Counted from the stretch's first letter, positions 45,555-59,024 are shown. The stretch is DNA of 64,000 bases from Garcia nutans (GCA_947685225.1 CANTUV010000007.1:18186501-18250500), one strand, 5' to 3'. The notes: generated by a model from the sequence alone, not told the origin. Numbers and translations are program-made.

Positions 45555-46130
45555 AGGTTTTACCCCAAATGCATGTTGTTTGACTATGGTTAATTTATCT
45601 TGGCTTAAATATCATGGCTTATTTGGTTTGTTCTTTTTCTAATATGACCTAAGTATATTGTAAGCTCAAAATAAATTTTTCTTTAAAGTCCAAAAGACCA
45701 AAGATATTTTCAAAACTTTTCAAGATGGTCTTTGGACATAAAACTTTTCTAAAAACAAATCAAAAATTCTTTTGCTCATGGCCCAAATACTAAGCCCAAA
45801 ATCCATAAGATCTTTTTACAATGGGCTCAGAAACAAAATTGTTTTTATCCAACCTTTTCTCACAAAGAGCTTGCAAAAATATTTAGGTCAATTACGAAAT
45901 ACCAAAAATCAATTGTGAGCCTAGTTTATACTAAGAATAAATTAACCATGGGCTTGTTTTTGGCATGAATCATTAGTTACCTTTTCAAGTGAGAAATCTA
46001 TTTATAATAAACCTCTTTATTTAATTTTAATCCAATATGGCATAAAAGCTACTATTATTGGTTGAATGGAAAACCTAATTAATGGGAATTATTATGAATG
46101 GATTTCCATTTTTGAAAATATAACTATTGG
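45555..46130 (+). other. Leader of element P
   Basis: Matches 33667-34250 of C and H leader; non-coding. Confidence 0.65.
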
Positions 46131-47828
46131 TTGAAATGCCCGAGGGAAATATTCGAAAACAAGATACCCCATGTTGGTATTTTGTTAACCATATACCTAG
46201 GAAAAGAGACTCGCCATTCGTGTATGGATGATATAAGGGTGGAAGGAATGTCCTATTTGTCCTTGTTTGGTGATTGTTTATGCATACATGCATACATGCA
46301 TACATTTGCACCTCATATCATTAATCCTTTCTGGCTCATAGCCCTGTATTACGATAGTTCAAAAGCTTACAACAATCCGACCTACGCCATAAGTGAAGAA
46401 TTTAGCAACGACTCAATCACTTGCTCACCAAAAATAATGGATCCCGAACAAATTCAAAGAATGGTGGATGAAGCCCTCAATGCCAAGATGGAAGAAATAA
46501 AAGAGGCCCTAGTTGAGACCATGAAGAACCAATTGATTGCAATTTTAGAAAATCATGTCGTAGCATCTACTAGCACTAAAAAGCCAAAGGACAAAGGGAA
46601 GACTAAAGTTGGTGAAGTAGTTTTTGATGATGATAAGGTGATCATTGATGATGATGATTGGGCTTAATACTACCAAGATCCTCAAGACAAAAAGGAGCCG
46701 AAGGTTGTTGAGAAGGCAACTATTGTAAAGACCGAGACTTTTGATGTTGAAAAGATGATTGCTGATTTAGAAAAGAAATTTGAGAAAAAATTGAAAATCA
46801 AGGAAATGTCCGAGATTGACAAATTATTTGAGCTAGATGAAGAAGTCCCGTACAAGTTCAAGATGCCATCTTTTGCGAAGTTTGATGGAACTGAAAATCC
46901 TCATCTCCATGTGAAGCAGTATATCACTGCTATGCAGTCTGCCCAAGCTACTAAGGCTCAAACTCTAAGGTACTTTATGCTCTCGTTGGACCCTGTTGTC
47001 CAAAATTGGTTCAATACCTTAGATGAAGGAACACAAAAGAGTTGGGATTTGCTATACAAGGCCTTCATCCAACAATATGGATATAATGTTTAAATGGAAG
47101 TTACCTTAATGGAAGTTGAGTCCATTAGGCAAAGGCCAAATGAGAATTTTGTGGACTATATGAAGAGATGGAGAAACAAGGCCGCTTTGCTCAAGAAAAG
47201 GCCTGATGAATCTAATCAAATAAGGATGATCGTGAGAGGCGTCCTGCCCAATCTCTGTGAAAGGATGTCTCACACCCTTATAAGGGATTTCAAAGATCTT
47301 CTCCAAGCTGGTCTACAAATTGAAGAGTGGGAAAGGGAGAAGAATCACTTTTTAATAAAAAGGAATGAGAAAGGAAACTACCAGTCGGGCAATCAAAACA
47401 CACAAAAAGAAGTTGATGTTAATGCCACTAGTCAAGGAGGAATGAGACAGTTTTCAAAATTAGGGAAGTCACTATCTTGGGTTCTCAATAAGCTACAAAA
47501 GAAGGGATTGTTACAACCCTTGACTCCTCATCCCGTGCCTAATCCTCTTCCACCTAACTTTGATGCTAATGCATTTTTCCAATTCCATCAAAGGTCTGGA
47601 CACGAAACGGACAATTGCATGAAGTTGAGGCATGAGATCCAGAATTTAATTGATGATGGCAAGTTGCCCTAGCTGGATAAGTCCAACACCAAAGATAATC
47701 CATTTCCAAGATTCAACAGAGTACCTCCACCGGCAACCTTCATGGTGGGAAAAGGATTGGAAGAAGATTTTGTTTTATCATCCTTTCAAGATGGAAATAT
47801 TGAAGATGTGAAAGGAAAAGAAGCTTAA
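46131..47828 (+). pseudogene. Gag of element P
   Basis: A single frame of about 565 codons interrupted by three nonsense codons (46665, 47091, 47670) and no frameshift. The conserved part starts at ATG 46437 (MDPEQIQRMVDEALNAKM); earlier codons may belong to a leader exon, since GGCTCATAG at 46341 looks like a splice acceptor. The acidic Asp-rich stretch (about 46620-46660) is followed by the retrotransposon gag domain (FAKFDGTENPHLHVKQYITA, VVQNWFNTLDEGTQKSW, RPNENFVDYMKRWRNKAALL). The C-terminal knuckle reads FFQFHQRSGHETDNC, the first Cys being lost; H keeps CEFHQTQGHETDKC. It ends GKGLEEDFVLSSFQDGN then GKEA. Confidence 0.9.
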
Positions 47829-50045
47829 ACTCAATGAACTTTCCTTAGCTTGAATGTTGTTTTTCAATCTTACTTTCTTTAATATTTTGGAACTATTGTG
47901 CTTTTCAAACTTAAAGTTGCTTTAATTAAATTATTTTCATCAAAATTTTGTTGGTCTTTGTTCATTTTGGTGCTCAACCGATGAGGAATCTAGCTTGATA
48001 ATTCATGAATTAATATATTTATGCATCATGACTCGAATGACTTTACTAGGTGAGGGAATTGCTCTATAGCATCGAGTTGTGTATGCTTACTTAGAGAGGG
48101 CTCCTGCATAATTACCTTTGTCTAGGCCCTAGTCTGTCTTAGAACATGCTTTGACAAACTTTAGAGGCGAAATTGAACTCTGCTTATTTAAGAGAGAAAT
48201 GATCTAGGCATTATTTGGTTAGCCAACAACTTGCATCCACCCTATTAAATATGAATCCCTAGTTATCCCTTTGAGCCTTCATAAAATTTTAGCTTTCTTT
48301 TCATTGGCATATAACCTCAATAACCTACCTTGAGCTATTGTGATGCTTTTGATAAGTCTTATGATCACTAAGGTGAAGAGGCAAGAAGATCAAAGAAATG
48401 AATGAATAGTCAAGATCATAAGGATAGTTGATGTTCTCAAGACCATAAGGGTAGTTGAAGTTCACTTAATATCTCTAATATATCAAGATAACATCAACAT
48501 TAGAGTAACAAATGATTTACTCCACTCATCCATTATTGGAAACCCAAGATTGTACAAACAAGACAACTCTTTTAGAGCTAGAACCAAAAAAAAAAAAGAA
48601 GAAAAAAAAAGAAAGAAGAAAAAAAAGGGACAAAAGAAAAAAGAAAAAAGGACAAAAGAAAAAAAGAAAAGAGAAAAAAAAAGAGAAAGATAAAACCTAA
48701 AAAGGCGGTTCTGAAAGCCAACTGAGTTCTCTTTTACCTAAAGCAACAAAAGGCTTCAATTTGGTTCATAAGGACATTTTCACTTGAATTGGTCCAACCC
48801 TGCCTAAAGTTTTCAAGCATGAAATTTGTAGTGTGAAGGTTTGTCCATTGTGTCACATCAGCCCTAACTTACAAATAGCTTTCATTTAACCCATGTCCCT
48901 TATAGAACCCATTTCAAGCCTATCAAAGACCTGTTGATTTCTCTTGGTAGGTAGAGTTTATTAGTGGAGATAGTTTGGATAAGCATGCATATGAGATAGA
49001 CAGTATTTAAACTCAATGAGACCTTTGGCCAAGTAATGTGTATGTGCCTATCTGAAGTGCAACAGTTCTTGCTTAAATAGAAATAATTCCCGAGTTTAGT
49101 ATGGTAACTAGGGTTGTTATGTTATAGATATGTTAATTTGGAAAAATCAAGTCCTAAGGTACATTGACATTAATTTGGCAAAGCCAACATTTGATTTCAA
49201 AATTAAAATTCAAAAATTCAAAAAATCAAAAAAATGTTTTGTCATACAAAGCCTTCAAGGAAAATATGTTGAACCTCCAAAGGACACATTGGGCAAAGGA
49301 AATGATTATTGGCAAGGTCATGAAGAAGCTATCAACTGACATGCTGAAACATTGTTCGAATTAGATGAATCCCTGACTCTACTGCTTGGGGCCTCCATTA
49401 TTCATTTTTTCAATATCTCAAAGATAAAAGTCATAAATGGGAAGCATTCTTTTATTCCAATGCAAGACCTGAACGAGTATATGAAAGGAACCAATGAAAA
49501 CACTTCTGCTAAGTACCTAGGCATGTGAGTCGATGGAACGACTGTAAGTATCATTCATGCATATCATGCATACATGAGCATATCACATTGCACTTTCTTA
49601 TCTTGTGTTGTCTATTCCTTGTCAAAATGAACAGCAAACACCCTGCAAAGTAAAGAATCAAAAGAAGATATCAAATCAAGAGGGCACGACAAGCCTATTT
49701 GCTTGTGGAAGCTCTAGTCATTTTGCAAAAGAAGAAATACGGGCTTGTGCGACGAACTAGACGGCAAAAACATCAATCAGAGCCCGCATAAAAAAATCAT
49801 TGGTTTGAGCCAACACAGGGGGCAAAGTTTCTCCTTTTCAATTTTTTTTAGTCTACATATAAAATATTTTCAAACTCACTTACAAATATTTTGCCACGTA
49901 GGGGGCAAGGAGAGGATATAAGGTCCAATTAAAAATAGTTGAATTTTTGCAAAAAGGAAGAACAAAAGAATGAAACATTAGAACTCTCAAAAGAATGAAG
50001 ATGCAAAAGACAAAAGATCAATCCAGCTAAAAAAGCTGAAGCAAG
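47829..50045 (+). other. Non-coding spacer of P where pol would be expected
   Basis: Matches the reverse complement of 53907-56470 in H. Contains an A-rich AAAGAAAAA tract (48583-48695). 49130-49550 is conserved with H (54420-54840) and contains a coding-like stretch (YVEPPKDTLGKGNDYWQGHE, ETLFELDESLTLLLGAS) broken by stops; I do not recognise it. No RT, integrase or protease motif. Confidence 0.7.
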
Positions 50046-50595
50046 GGTAAAGACCCGAAGTCCAAAGGATGAAGATCCATTTTCAAGGGTGAAGATCCGA
50101 TTTCCAAAGGATGAAAGTCCATTTTCAAGGGTGAAGACCCAATCTCCAATGGATAAAGATCCGTGTTTCTAGGGTGAAGACCTAATCTCTAATGGATAAA
50201 GATCCAATTTCAAAGGGTGAAGACCCGAAGTCCAAAGGATGAAGATCCATTTTCAAAGGGTGAAGACCCGATGCCAAGGATGAAGATCCAGTTCAAAGGA
50301 TGAAGATCCATTTTCAAGGATGAAGACCTGATCTCAAAGGATGAAGATCCATTTTCAAGGGTGAAGACCCAATTTCAAAGGATGAAGATCAATTTTCAAG
50401 CATGAAGACCTGACCTACAAGGATGAAGATCCATTTACAAGGGTGAAGACCCGATCTCCAAGGATGAAGATCCATTTACAAGGGTGAAGACCCGATCTCC
50501 AAGGATGAAGATCCGATTTCAAAGGTGAAGATCCGATGCTAAGGATGAAGATCCAAGGTCCAACGATGAAGATCCATTTTGAGGGTGAAAAACCA
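50046..50595 (+). repeat. 43-bp minisatellite of P in element sense
   Basis: About 13 units of GGGTGAAGACCCGATCTCCA AGGATGAAGATCCATTTTCA, the reverse complement of the arrays in E and H. This is its normal place, between spacer and GGGTCC array. Confidence 0.93.
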
Positions 50596-50639
50596 CAATG
50601 CATAGAACAGCCGGAGCAGTCAGACTTCTCAACTGATAA

Positions 50640-51160
50640 AAGGTTAGTCAAACTCAGTCTCGGGTCCAAGTACCCATTCTCGGGTCCAAGTATCCAAATC
50701 AAATTAGTCTCGGGTCCAAGTACCCAATCTCGGGTCCAAGTACCCAATTCCGGGTCCAAGTACCCAAATTCAATCTAGTCTTGGGTCCAAGTATCCGAAT
50801 TCAATCTAGTCTCGGGTCTAAGCACCCAAATTCAATTCAATCTTGGGTCCAAGTATCCAAATCTAATTCAAGCTCGGGTTCAAGTACCTAAATTAAATTC
50901 AGTCTAGGGTCCAAGTACCCAAATCAAATCAATCTTGGGTCTAAATACCCAATCTCGGGTCTAAGTACCCAATCCCGGGTCCAAGTACCCAAATCAAATT
51001 TAATCTTGGGTACAAGTACCCAAATCAAATTCAATCTCGGGTAGAAGTACCCAATCTCAGGTCCAAGTACCCAAATTCAATCTAGTCTCGGGTCTAAGTA
51101 CCCAAATCAAGTTTAGCCTCAGGTCCAAGTACCCAAATCAAATTCAAGTAACCATCTCAT
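50640..51160 (+). repeat. CGGGTCCAAGTACCCAAAT array of P
   Basis: About 17 irregular units of 19-35 bp (TCTCGGGTCCAAGTACCCAA). Equivalent to the arrays preceding the PPT in D and C. Confidence 0.92.
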
Positions 51161-51213
51161 CAAAATTAAGTCTTATTGCTTTTCACTCTCTTTTGCTATA
51201 GTCTCAGATCATT

Positions 51214-51229
51214 CAAGCAAGGGGCAAAC
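51214..51229 (+). other. Polypurine tract of element P
   Basis: CAAGCAAGGGGCAAAC directly before the LTR start TGTAAACCC. Confidence 0.9.
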
Positions 51230-53477
51230 TGTAAACCCTTAATTTTTTACCCATTTAAATCTGATAGTCTAAAATAATATTTTGTGGTATTTTATTTATT
51301 TTAATAATATTTTAATTACTAATATTATTTCATAGTTATTTTTAATAAAAATAAAAATAAAAAATCGGACGGATCAGCGAGCGTCGCGCGGCAGCCCAAT
51401 TCGCCGCAGAAATAATCTAGGGGGCAAATTGGGACACTAATTTCGCAGCCAATGGCATCTGGGGGCGAATTGGGCTTACTAATTTCGCAGCCAATGGCAT
51501 CTGGGGGCAAATTGGCTCACTGCGACATGGCTGCGGGCGAAATGCCCAGCAGGCCAATTTGCGGCAGCTTTTTTGCCAGCGCAATTTTTCCGCAGCAGTA
51601 TTTTTTCGCCAGGAAAATTTTTCGACGCAAATTTTTCCGAAACCTAATACAATTAGGTTTCAATTTCCTTTTCTTAATTAATGTTATATTCTGTGAATAA
51701 CTAGAATGAATAAAAAAAAATCTTCTATAAATAACACCAAAAACAACAAAAAAAGGGATCAGAAATTGGGACGAAAATCTGGGAAGGAAAAGCTTTGAAT
51801 CAATCTGATTTTTTGAGAGAGCAAACAAACAATTCAATCCATCAAAGTCAGCAAAGCTTGTCTTTGTTCTTGTTCATCCAAGAAGTGATTTTTGGAGGAA
51901 CCAACAAACGAAGGTATAAATTTCTTTCTTTGTTTCATGAATTCACAGTAGCTTCATTATTCAAAAATCTTAAAATTGTTGTTTTTGTTTCTTTAAAACC
52001 AAAAACCCTAGAATCTCAATTCACTTTTTCTAAAGTTTAAAAACCTTAATTCGTTGCTTTGTTTTCAAAAAAATTTAAAAATGTTGTTTTTTTTCTTGAA
52101 AATCTCAAAACCCTAATTTGCTTTCCAAATTTTCAAAATCTTAAATTAAATATGTTTCTTTCCAAAAACCCCTAAAAAAATCTTTTCTAGTTCTATAAGC
52201 TTTAAATCGTTTTGTTTATTTTCATAAAGTTTCATAAAATTATCAATTGTTTTTCTAAATTCTAAAATCTAATGCATTCTCCGAAACCCTAATTCTAAAA
52301 TTCTAAAACCCTAATTCAATTCCAAAACTCAAAACAGTAAACCCTAACTCTCTTAAAACCTTAAACCCTAATTTTTCTAAACCCTAATCTTTTAAACTTT
52401 AAAACCTTATAAATTTAAATGTTATATTTCAAACACAGTAAGCTTAAAACCATAATTCAATGAGTGACCGTAAATCATAAATCTAAGTGTTTTAAAGTTT
52501 TCAAACCCTAATTTCAGGATTTTAGCACTCAAATACTAATTTGGTTAATCAAAGAACTTTATCAACCTATTAAATTCTAAAACTTGGCTCCATCTCAATT
52601 CTTTTAAAATTCACAGTAGTTTAAACCCATGAATTCCCAAAACCTTAAACATATTAAATAAAGAAAATTAAATAGAAACAGTAGCCCTAATTTGAATCTT
52701 TATTTGCCTTATTCAATTTTATATTTGATTATGTAGACTATTATATGCTTTAATTTATTTTCTATGCTTTGTTGATTTATTTAAGTTCAATGCTTGATTT
52801 ACTTAGTTTATCATGGATCAATGTTTACTTTCTATTGATGTTTAATACCTTTGATGAATGATTTATTTATGATGAATGGTTATTTACTTTTATCAATTTA
52901 TTTAGATTTCCAAATGTTGTAATAGGTATGTTTCGACTTGGTGGGTACCTCATTAGTTAAATATCATGTAATTTAAATTGCTTTTATATTTTAGACCAAT
53001 GTAAAGGACATGTTTCTACCTTTCGGTGGGTGCCCTATTTAGGCATGGATTATGTAAGGGCATGTTTCCATCTTTGGATGGGTGTCCATTTATTTGTTTT
53101 GCTTGGACATTGTTTTGATTTTCAATATATCGATGCTTTGTTTTAATTATTGTGTGTAATCTGGATAATATTGTTATATTTAAGAATTTTATAATATTAA
53201 GACCTGTAACGGAGGCCGGTTCCAATGAACCGGACGTTGTGGGGGTGCTGGGCCATTTCTCACCTTCCCCACAAGTACCCAACTTTCCGAACCCATTAGG
53301 GGGTTGAGAATTCCTTAGGAATCGAGTCATCCACCCCTTTCTTTTTCCTGGCCCGACCGGGTGGCGACTCCATTTTCTCTGGACTTAGGTCCGTGTTCTC
53401 TAAGGCCCCGAGCCTAAACAGTGCCGAAGTCGTAAGAACCATTCCACCAGGAGTGGGGGCGAAAATCTCCGCTCACA
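51230..53477 (+). mobile_element. 3' LTR of element P
   Basis: 2248 bp, TGTAAACCC...GCTCACA. Contains a duplicated TTTCGCAGCCAATGGCATCT unit (about 51440-51500), TATAAATA (51726-51733), AAG/GTATAA (51913) and AAACCCTAA-type motifs (52080-52530). Confidence 0.93.
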
Positions 53478-53906
53478 ATATGGATCTTTATCCATTGGAA
53501 ATAGGGTCTTTACCCTTGAAATATGGATATTTTTCCATTGAAAATCGAGGCTTTACCCTTGAAATATGGATCTTTATCCATTGGAAATCGGGTCTTTACC
53601 CTTGAAACATGGATCTTTATCCATTGGAAATCTGGTCTTTACCCTTGAAACATGGATCTTTATCCATTGAAAATTGGGTTTTTACCCTTGAAACATGGAT
53701 CTTTATCAATTAGAAATTGGGTCTTTACCCTTGAAACATGGATCTTTATCCATTGGAAATCGAGTCTTTACCCTTAAAACATGGATCTTTATCCATTGGA
53801 AATCGAGTCTTTACCCTTGATACATGGATCTTTATCCATTAGAGATCGGGTCTTTACCCTTGAAATATGGATCTTTATCCATTGGAAATCAGGTCTTTAC
53901 CCTGGC
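53478..53906 (-). repeat. 43-bp minisatellite of H, gag-proximal part
   Basis: About 10 units; begins with the P TSD ATATG and ends CTTTACCCTGG, followed by the post-gag spacer. Confidence 0.93.
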
Positions 53907-56470
53907 TTCAGCTCTTTTAGCTGGACTGACTTTTTGTCTTTTGCATTTTCATTCTAATTTTTTCTTTTGTTTGATGATGATTTTTTATTCTTTTGAGAAT
54001 TTTTTTTCTTGTTCATTAATTAAACATGAACAAAAAAATTTAGCCTTTTTAGCTAGCCTTCATATCTTCTCCTTGCCCCCTATGTGGCAAGATATTCAAA
54101 ATATTTTGTTTATGCATATACTCAAAAATTGAAAAGGAGAAGCATTGCCCCTTATGTAGGCTCAAACCCATGATTTTTTTATGCGGGCTCTGATTGATGT
54201 TTTTGCCGTCTAGTTCTTCGCACAAGCACATATTTCTTATTTTGCAAAATGACTGGAGCTTCCACAAGCAAATAGGCTTTCCTTGCGCCCTTGATTCAAT
54301 ATCTTCTTTTGATTCTTTAGTTCGCAAGGTATTTGCTGTTCACTTTGAAAAGGAATAGACAATACAAGACAAGAAAGTGCGATGTGATATGCTCATGTAT
54401 GCATGATATGCATGAATAATACTTACAATCGTTCCATCAACTCACAGACCGAGGTGATCAACAGAAGTGTTCTCATTGGTTCCTTTTCGATGCTCATTCA
54501 AGTCTTCATAGGAATGATCGAAAGCTTTGCATTTGTGGCTTTTATCTTCAAGATGTTGAAAACACGAGTGGTGGAGATCCCAAGTTATAGAGTCAGGGAT
54601 ACATCCTTTTTAAACTATGTTTCAGCATGTCAGTTGATAGCTTCTTCATGGCCTTGCCAATAATAATTTCCTTTGCCCAATGTGTCCTTTGAAGGTTCAA
54701 CATACTTCCCTTAACTTGAAGGCTTTGTATGACAAAACTCTTTTTTTTTTTGAATTTTGATTTTGAAATCAAATGTTGGCTTTGCCAAATTAATGTCAAT
54801 GCACCTCAGGACTTGATTTTCCAAATTAACATATCTATAACATGACAACCCTAGTTACCGTACTAAAGTCGGGAATCATTTCTATTTAAGCAAGAACTGT
54901 TGCACTTCAGATAGGCAAATACACATTACTTGGCCAAAGGTCTCATTGAGTTTAAATACTATCTATCTCATATGCATGCTTATCCAAACTATCTCCACTA
55001 ATAGACTCTACCTACAAAGAGAGATCAACAGGTCTTTGATAGGCTTCACATGGGATCTATGAGGGACATGGGTTAAATGAAGGCCATTTTGAGATAGGAG
55101 CTGATGTGACACAATGGACAAACCCTCACACTATAAATTTCTTGTTTGAATTTTAGGCAGCTTGGAGGCAATCTTGCTAGACTCCAAATTCCTTCTATCT
55201 TTTTGGCATTAATCTGGATCTTGATTAGGACAGTTTTTGCCCTTGCAAAAAGTTTGGTTCCCAAATTCATTTCTTTTCTTCTTCTCCTTTTTCTTTACTT
55301 TTCTTACTCTTCCCTTTTCTTTCTCTTTATTTTCCTTACTCTTCCCTTTCTTTGAGCATTTTATCATTTTGTCCTTCTTCCTTGTAGGACTGTCAAATAC
55401 AGAACTTTTAAGCACTGGATGGTCTTTCCCTTTTTTCTCTGATTTTGATCGAATCTTTAATTGGGTTGGACCAATTCAAGTCAAAATGTCCTTATAACCC
55501 AAATAGAAGCCTTTTGCTACTTTAGGTAAAAGGAAACTCAGTTGGCTTTCTGAACCGCCTTTTTAGGCATTATTCTCTTTTTTTTCTTCTTCTTTTCTTC
55601 TTTTCCCTTTTTCTTTTGTCCTTTTTTTTCTTCTTTTTTTTTCTTTTTTTTTTGGTTATAGCTCTAAAAGAGTTGTCTTGTTTGTACCAACTTGGGTTTT
55701 CAATAATGGATGAGTGAAGTGACATAAATCTTCTTTAACAAGGATAAATCATTTGCTATTCTGATGTTTTCTTGATATATTGGAGATATTAGGTGAACTT
55801 CAACTACCATTATGGTCTTGAGAACATCAACTACCCTTTATGGTCTTGATAACACCAACTATTTTTACAGTCTTGGCTATGCATTCCATTCCTTAATCTT
55901 CTTGCCTCTTCACCTTAGTGATCATAAGACTTGTCAAAAGTATCACAACAGCTCAGGGTAGGTTATTGGGGTTTGTAAGCCAATGAAAAGAAACCTAAAA
56001 TTTTATGAAGGCTCAAAGGGACGACTAGGGATTGATATTTAATAGGGTGGATACTAGTTGTTGGTTAACCAAACAATGCCTAGATCATTTCTCTCTTAAA
56101 TAAGTAAAGTTCAATTTTGCCTCGAAAGTTTGTCAAAGCATGTTCTAAGACTGACTAGGACCTAGATAAAGATAATTATGCAGGAGCCCTCTCTAAGTAA
56201 GCATACACAACTCAATGCTATCGAGCAATTCCCTCATCTAGTAAAGTCATTCAAGTCATGATGCCTAGACACATTAATTTATAAACATCAAGCTAAATTC
56301 CTCATCGGTTGAGCGCCAAAATGAACAAAGACCAGCAAAATTTTTTATAAAAGTAATTTATTCAAACAAATTTGAAAAACACGATTGTTCTAATTTAATA
56401 TTAAAGCAAAATTTGAAAAGCAACATTCAAGCTAAGGAAAGTTTGTTGAGTTAAGCTTCTTTTCCTTTCA
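53907..56470 (-). other. Non-coding spacer of H
   Basis: Counterpart of 47829-50045 in P. Includes the T-rich tract 55570-55655 and the conserved unidentified segment 54420-54840. No pol domain found on either strand. Confidence 0.7.
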
Positions 56471-58185
56471 CATATTCAATATCCCCATCTTAAAAGGATG
56501 ATAAAACAAAAATCTTCTTCCAATCCTTTTCCCACCATGAAGGTTGCCGGTGGAGGTACTCTTCAAAACTTAGGCAAAGGATTGTCTTTTGTGCTGGTCT
56601 TATCAGGCTCAGGCAGCTTACCACTATCAATTAAATTTTGGATTTCATGTTTTAATCGCAAGCATTTGTCTGTCTCATGTCCTTGTGTTTGATGAAACTC
56701 ACAAAAGGCTTTAGTATTAAATTTTGGGGGTAAAGGATTCGGCAAAGGTCGAGGGGCCAATGGCTGTAATAGTCCCTTCTTTTGTAGCTTGTTGAAGACC
56801 CAAGACAAAGGCTTCCCCAGATCTAAAAATGACTTTCTTTTTGCTTGACCAGTTGTATTGACATCAACTTCTTTTTGTGTGCTTTGATTTCCAGACTGGT
56901 AATTCCCTTTCTCATTCCTTCTTATTGAAAAGCGATTTTTCTCCCTTTCCTACTCTTCAATTTGTAGACCAGCTTGGAGAAGATCTTTGAAATCCCTTAT
57001 AAGGGTGTGAGACATCCTTTCACAGAGACTAGGCAACACCCCTCTCAAAATCATCCTTATTTGATCGGATTCATCTGGCCTCTTCTTGAGCAGAGCAGCC
57101 TTGTTTCTCCATCTCTTCACATAATCCACAAAATTCTCATTTGGCCTTTGACAAATGGACTCCACTTCCATTAAGGTAACTTCCATCTCGACATTATATC
57201 CATATTGTTGGATGAAGGCTTTGTAAAGCTGATCCCAACTTTTTTGTGTTCCATCATCTAAGATATTGAACCAATTTTGGACAACAAGATCCAATGAGAG
57301 CATGAAGTACCTTAGAGTTTGAGCCTTAGTAGCTCAGACAAACTGCATGGCAGTGATATACTGCTTCACATGGAGATGAGGATTTTTGGTTCCATCAAAC
57401 TTCGCGAATGATGGAATCTTGAACTTGTACGGGACTTCTTCATCTAGCTCAAATAATTTGTCAACTTCGGACATTTCCTCGGTTTTTAGTTTCTCCTCAA
57501 ATTTCTTTTCTAAATCAGCAATCATCTTTTCAACATCAGAAGTTTCGGTCTTCTTCATAGTTGATCTTTCAACAATCTTCGGTTCTTTCTTCTTGTCTTG
57601 AGGATCTTGGTAGTATTGAGCCCAATCATCATCATCATCAATTTTCACCTTTTCATCAACAAAAACTACTTCACCAACTTTGATCTTTCCTTTGTCCTTT
57701 GGCTTCTTAGTGCTAGTAGATGCCTCGGCATGATTTTCTAAGATTGCAGTCAATTGGTTCTTCATGGTCTCAGCTAGGGCCTCTTTTATTTCTTCCATCT
57801 TGGCGTTGAGGGCATCGTCCAGCATTCTTTGAATTTGTTCGGGATCCATTGTTTTTGGTGAGCAAGTGATTGAGTTGTTGCTAGATACTTCTCCGGCGTA
57901 GGTCGAATTGTCGTGAGCTTTTAAACTATCGTAATCCAGGGCTGTGAGATAGAAAGAATTAATGATATGAGATGCAAATGTATGTATGTATGCATATATG
58001 CACAAACAATAGACAAACAAGGATGAATAGGACGTTCCTTCCAACCTTATAACATCAACACACGAATGGCGAGTCTCTTTTCCTAGGTATATGGTTAACA
58101 AAATACCAACATGGGGTATCTTATTTTTGAATATTTCCCTCGAACATTTTAACCAATAGTTATATTTTTGAAAATGGAAATCCAT
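56471..58185 (-). pseudogene. Gag of element H
   Basis: One frame from 58185 with nonsense codons at about 57334, 56950 and 56563 and a one-base insertion in a T-run at about 56510 that shifts the last codons. Domain order as in P: MDPEQIQRMLDDALNAKM (57848), Asp-rich stretch, gag domain (FAKFDGTKNPHLHVKQYITA, RPNENFVDYVKRWRNKAALL), Pro-rich LLQPLAPRPLPNPLPPKF, intact knuckle CEFHQTQGHETDKC. The matching positions in P carry different stops, so each copy decayed independently. A splice acceptor-like CTATCTCACAG ends at 57942, upstream of the conserved ATG. Confidence 0.9.
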
Positions 58186-59005
58186 TCATAATAATTCCCA
58201 TTAATTAGGTTTTAATCCATTCAACCAATTATAGTAGCTTTTATGCTATATTGGATTAAAACTAAATTAAGAGGTTTATTATAGATAGATTTCTCACTTG
58301 AAAAGAGTAACTAATGGTTCATGCTAAAAACAAGCCCATGATTATTTATTCTTAGTATAAACTAGGCTTACAATTGATTTTTGGTATTTCTTAATTGTTT
58401 GCAAGCTCTTTGTAAGAAAAGGTTGGATAAAAACAATTTTGTTTCTAAGCCCATTGTAAAAAGATCTTAGAAAAAATGGATTTTGGGCTTTGTATTTGGG
58501 CCATGAGCAAAAGAATTTTTGATTTGTTTTTAGAAAAGTTTTATGTCCAAAGACCTTCTTGAAAAGTTTTGAAAATAGCTTTGGTCTTTTGGACTTTAAA
58601 GAAAAATTTATTTTGAGCTTGCAATATACTCAGGTCATATTAGAAAAAGAACAAACCAAATAAGCAATGATTTAAGCCAAGATAAATTAACCATAGTCAA
58701 ACAACATGCATTTGGGGTAAAACCTAAGGAAAGTAACTAGGCCAATTACATGAGCTTTAGTCTATGGGTAAAAAGGCTTAGGTTCCCATAGCAAGTATAT
58801 ACCAAATGGTATAAGGCTATGAGTGGTTATGCCATGCTCGATCTCCATACCTTGAGTGAAAGTATGGTATCCCTTACATAACATAATACGGGTAACACGG
58901 GCGTCCTAACTCAAGCACATAATGTCATCTAATATGATGCAATGGATAATATCATTATAAGAAAGAATATAATAATATAAAGACCAACGAAATCAACTTT
59001 TCTTA
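58186..59005 (-). other. Leader of element H
   Basis: Matches 33388-34250 of C in reverse complement; no convincing open frame. Confidence 0.7.
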
Positions 59006-59023
59006 TCCCCAGTGGAGTCGCCA
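59006..59023 (-). other. PBS of element H
   Basis: Reverse complement TGGCGACTCCACTGGGGA, one base from the LTR; Tat/Ogre-type. Confidence 0.87.
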
Positions 59024-59024
59024 C

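Larger units (their letters stand above)
42553..53477 (+). mobile_element. Element P: plus-strand gag-only Tat-like element (TSD ATATG) nested in H
   Basis: 10,925 bp flanked by ATATG at 42548-42552 and 53478-53482, with H array on both sides. Order: 5' LTR (42553-45163), an inverted block of 43-bp array in place of the PBS (45164-45554), leader, gag (46131-47828), non-coding spacer (47829-50045), 43-bp array in element sense, GGGTCC array, PPT, 3' LTR (51230-53477). No pol. Confidence 0.93.

Noticed and set aside
48512..48700. Lys/Arg-rich open frame
   Set aside because: It is the translation of an A/G-rich low-complexity tract (AAAGAAAAA) in a non-coding spacer; H has the matching tract with no open frame.
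55146..55497. Hydrophobic open frames suggesting a membrane protein
   Set aside because: T/C-rich low-complexity spacer DNA in H; hydrophobicity is a composition effect and the frame is not kept in P.
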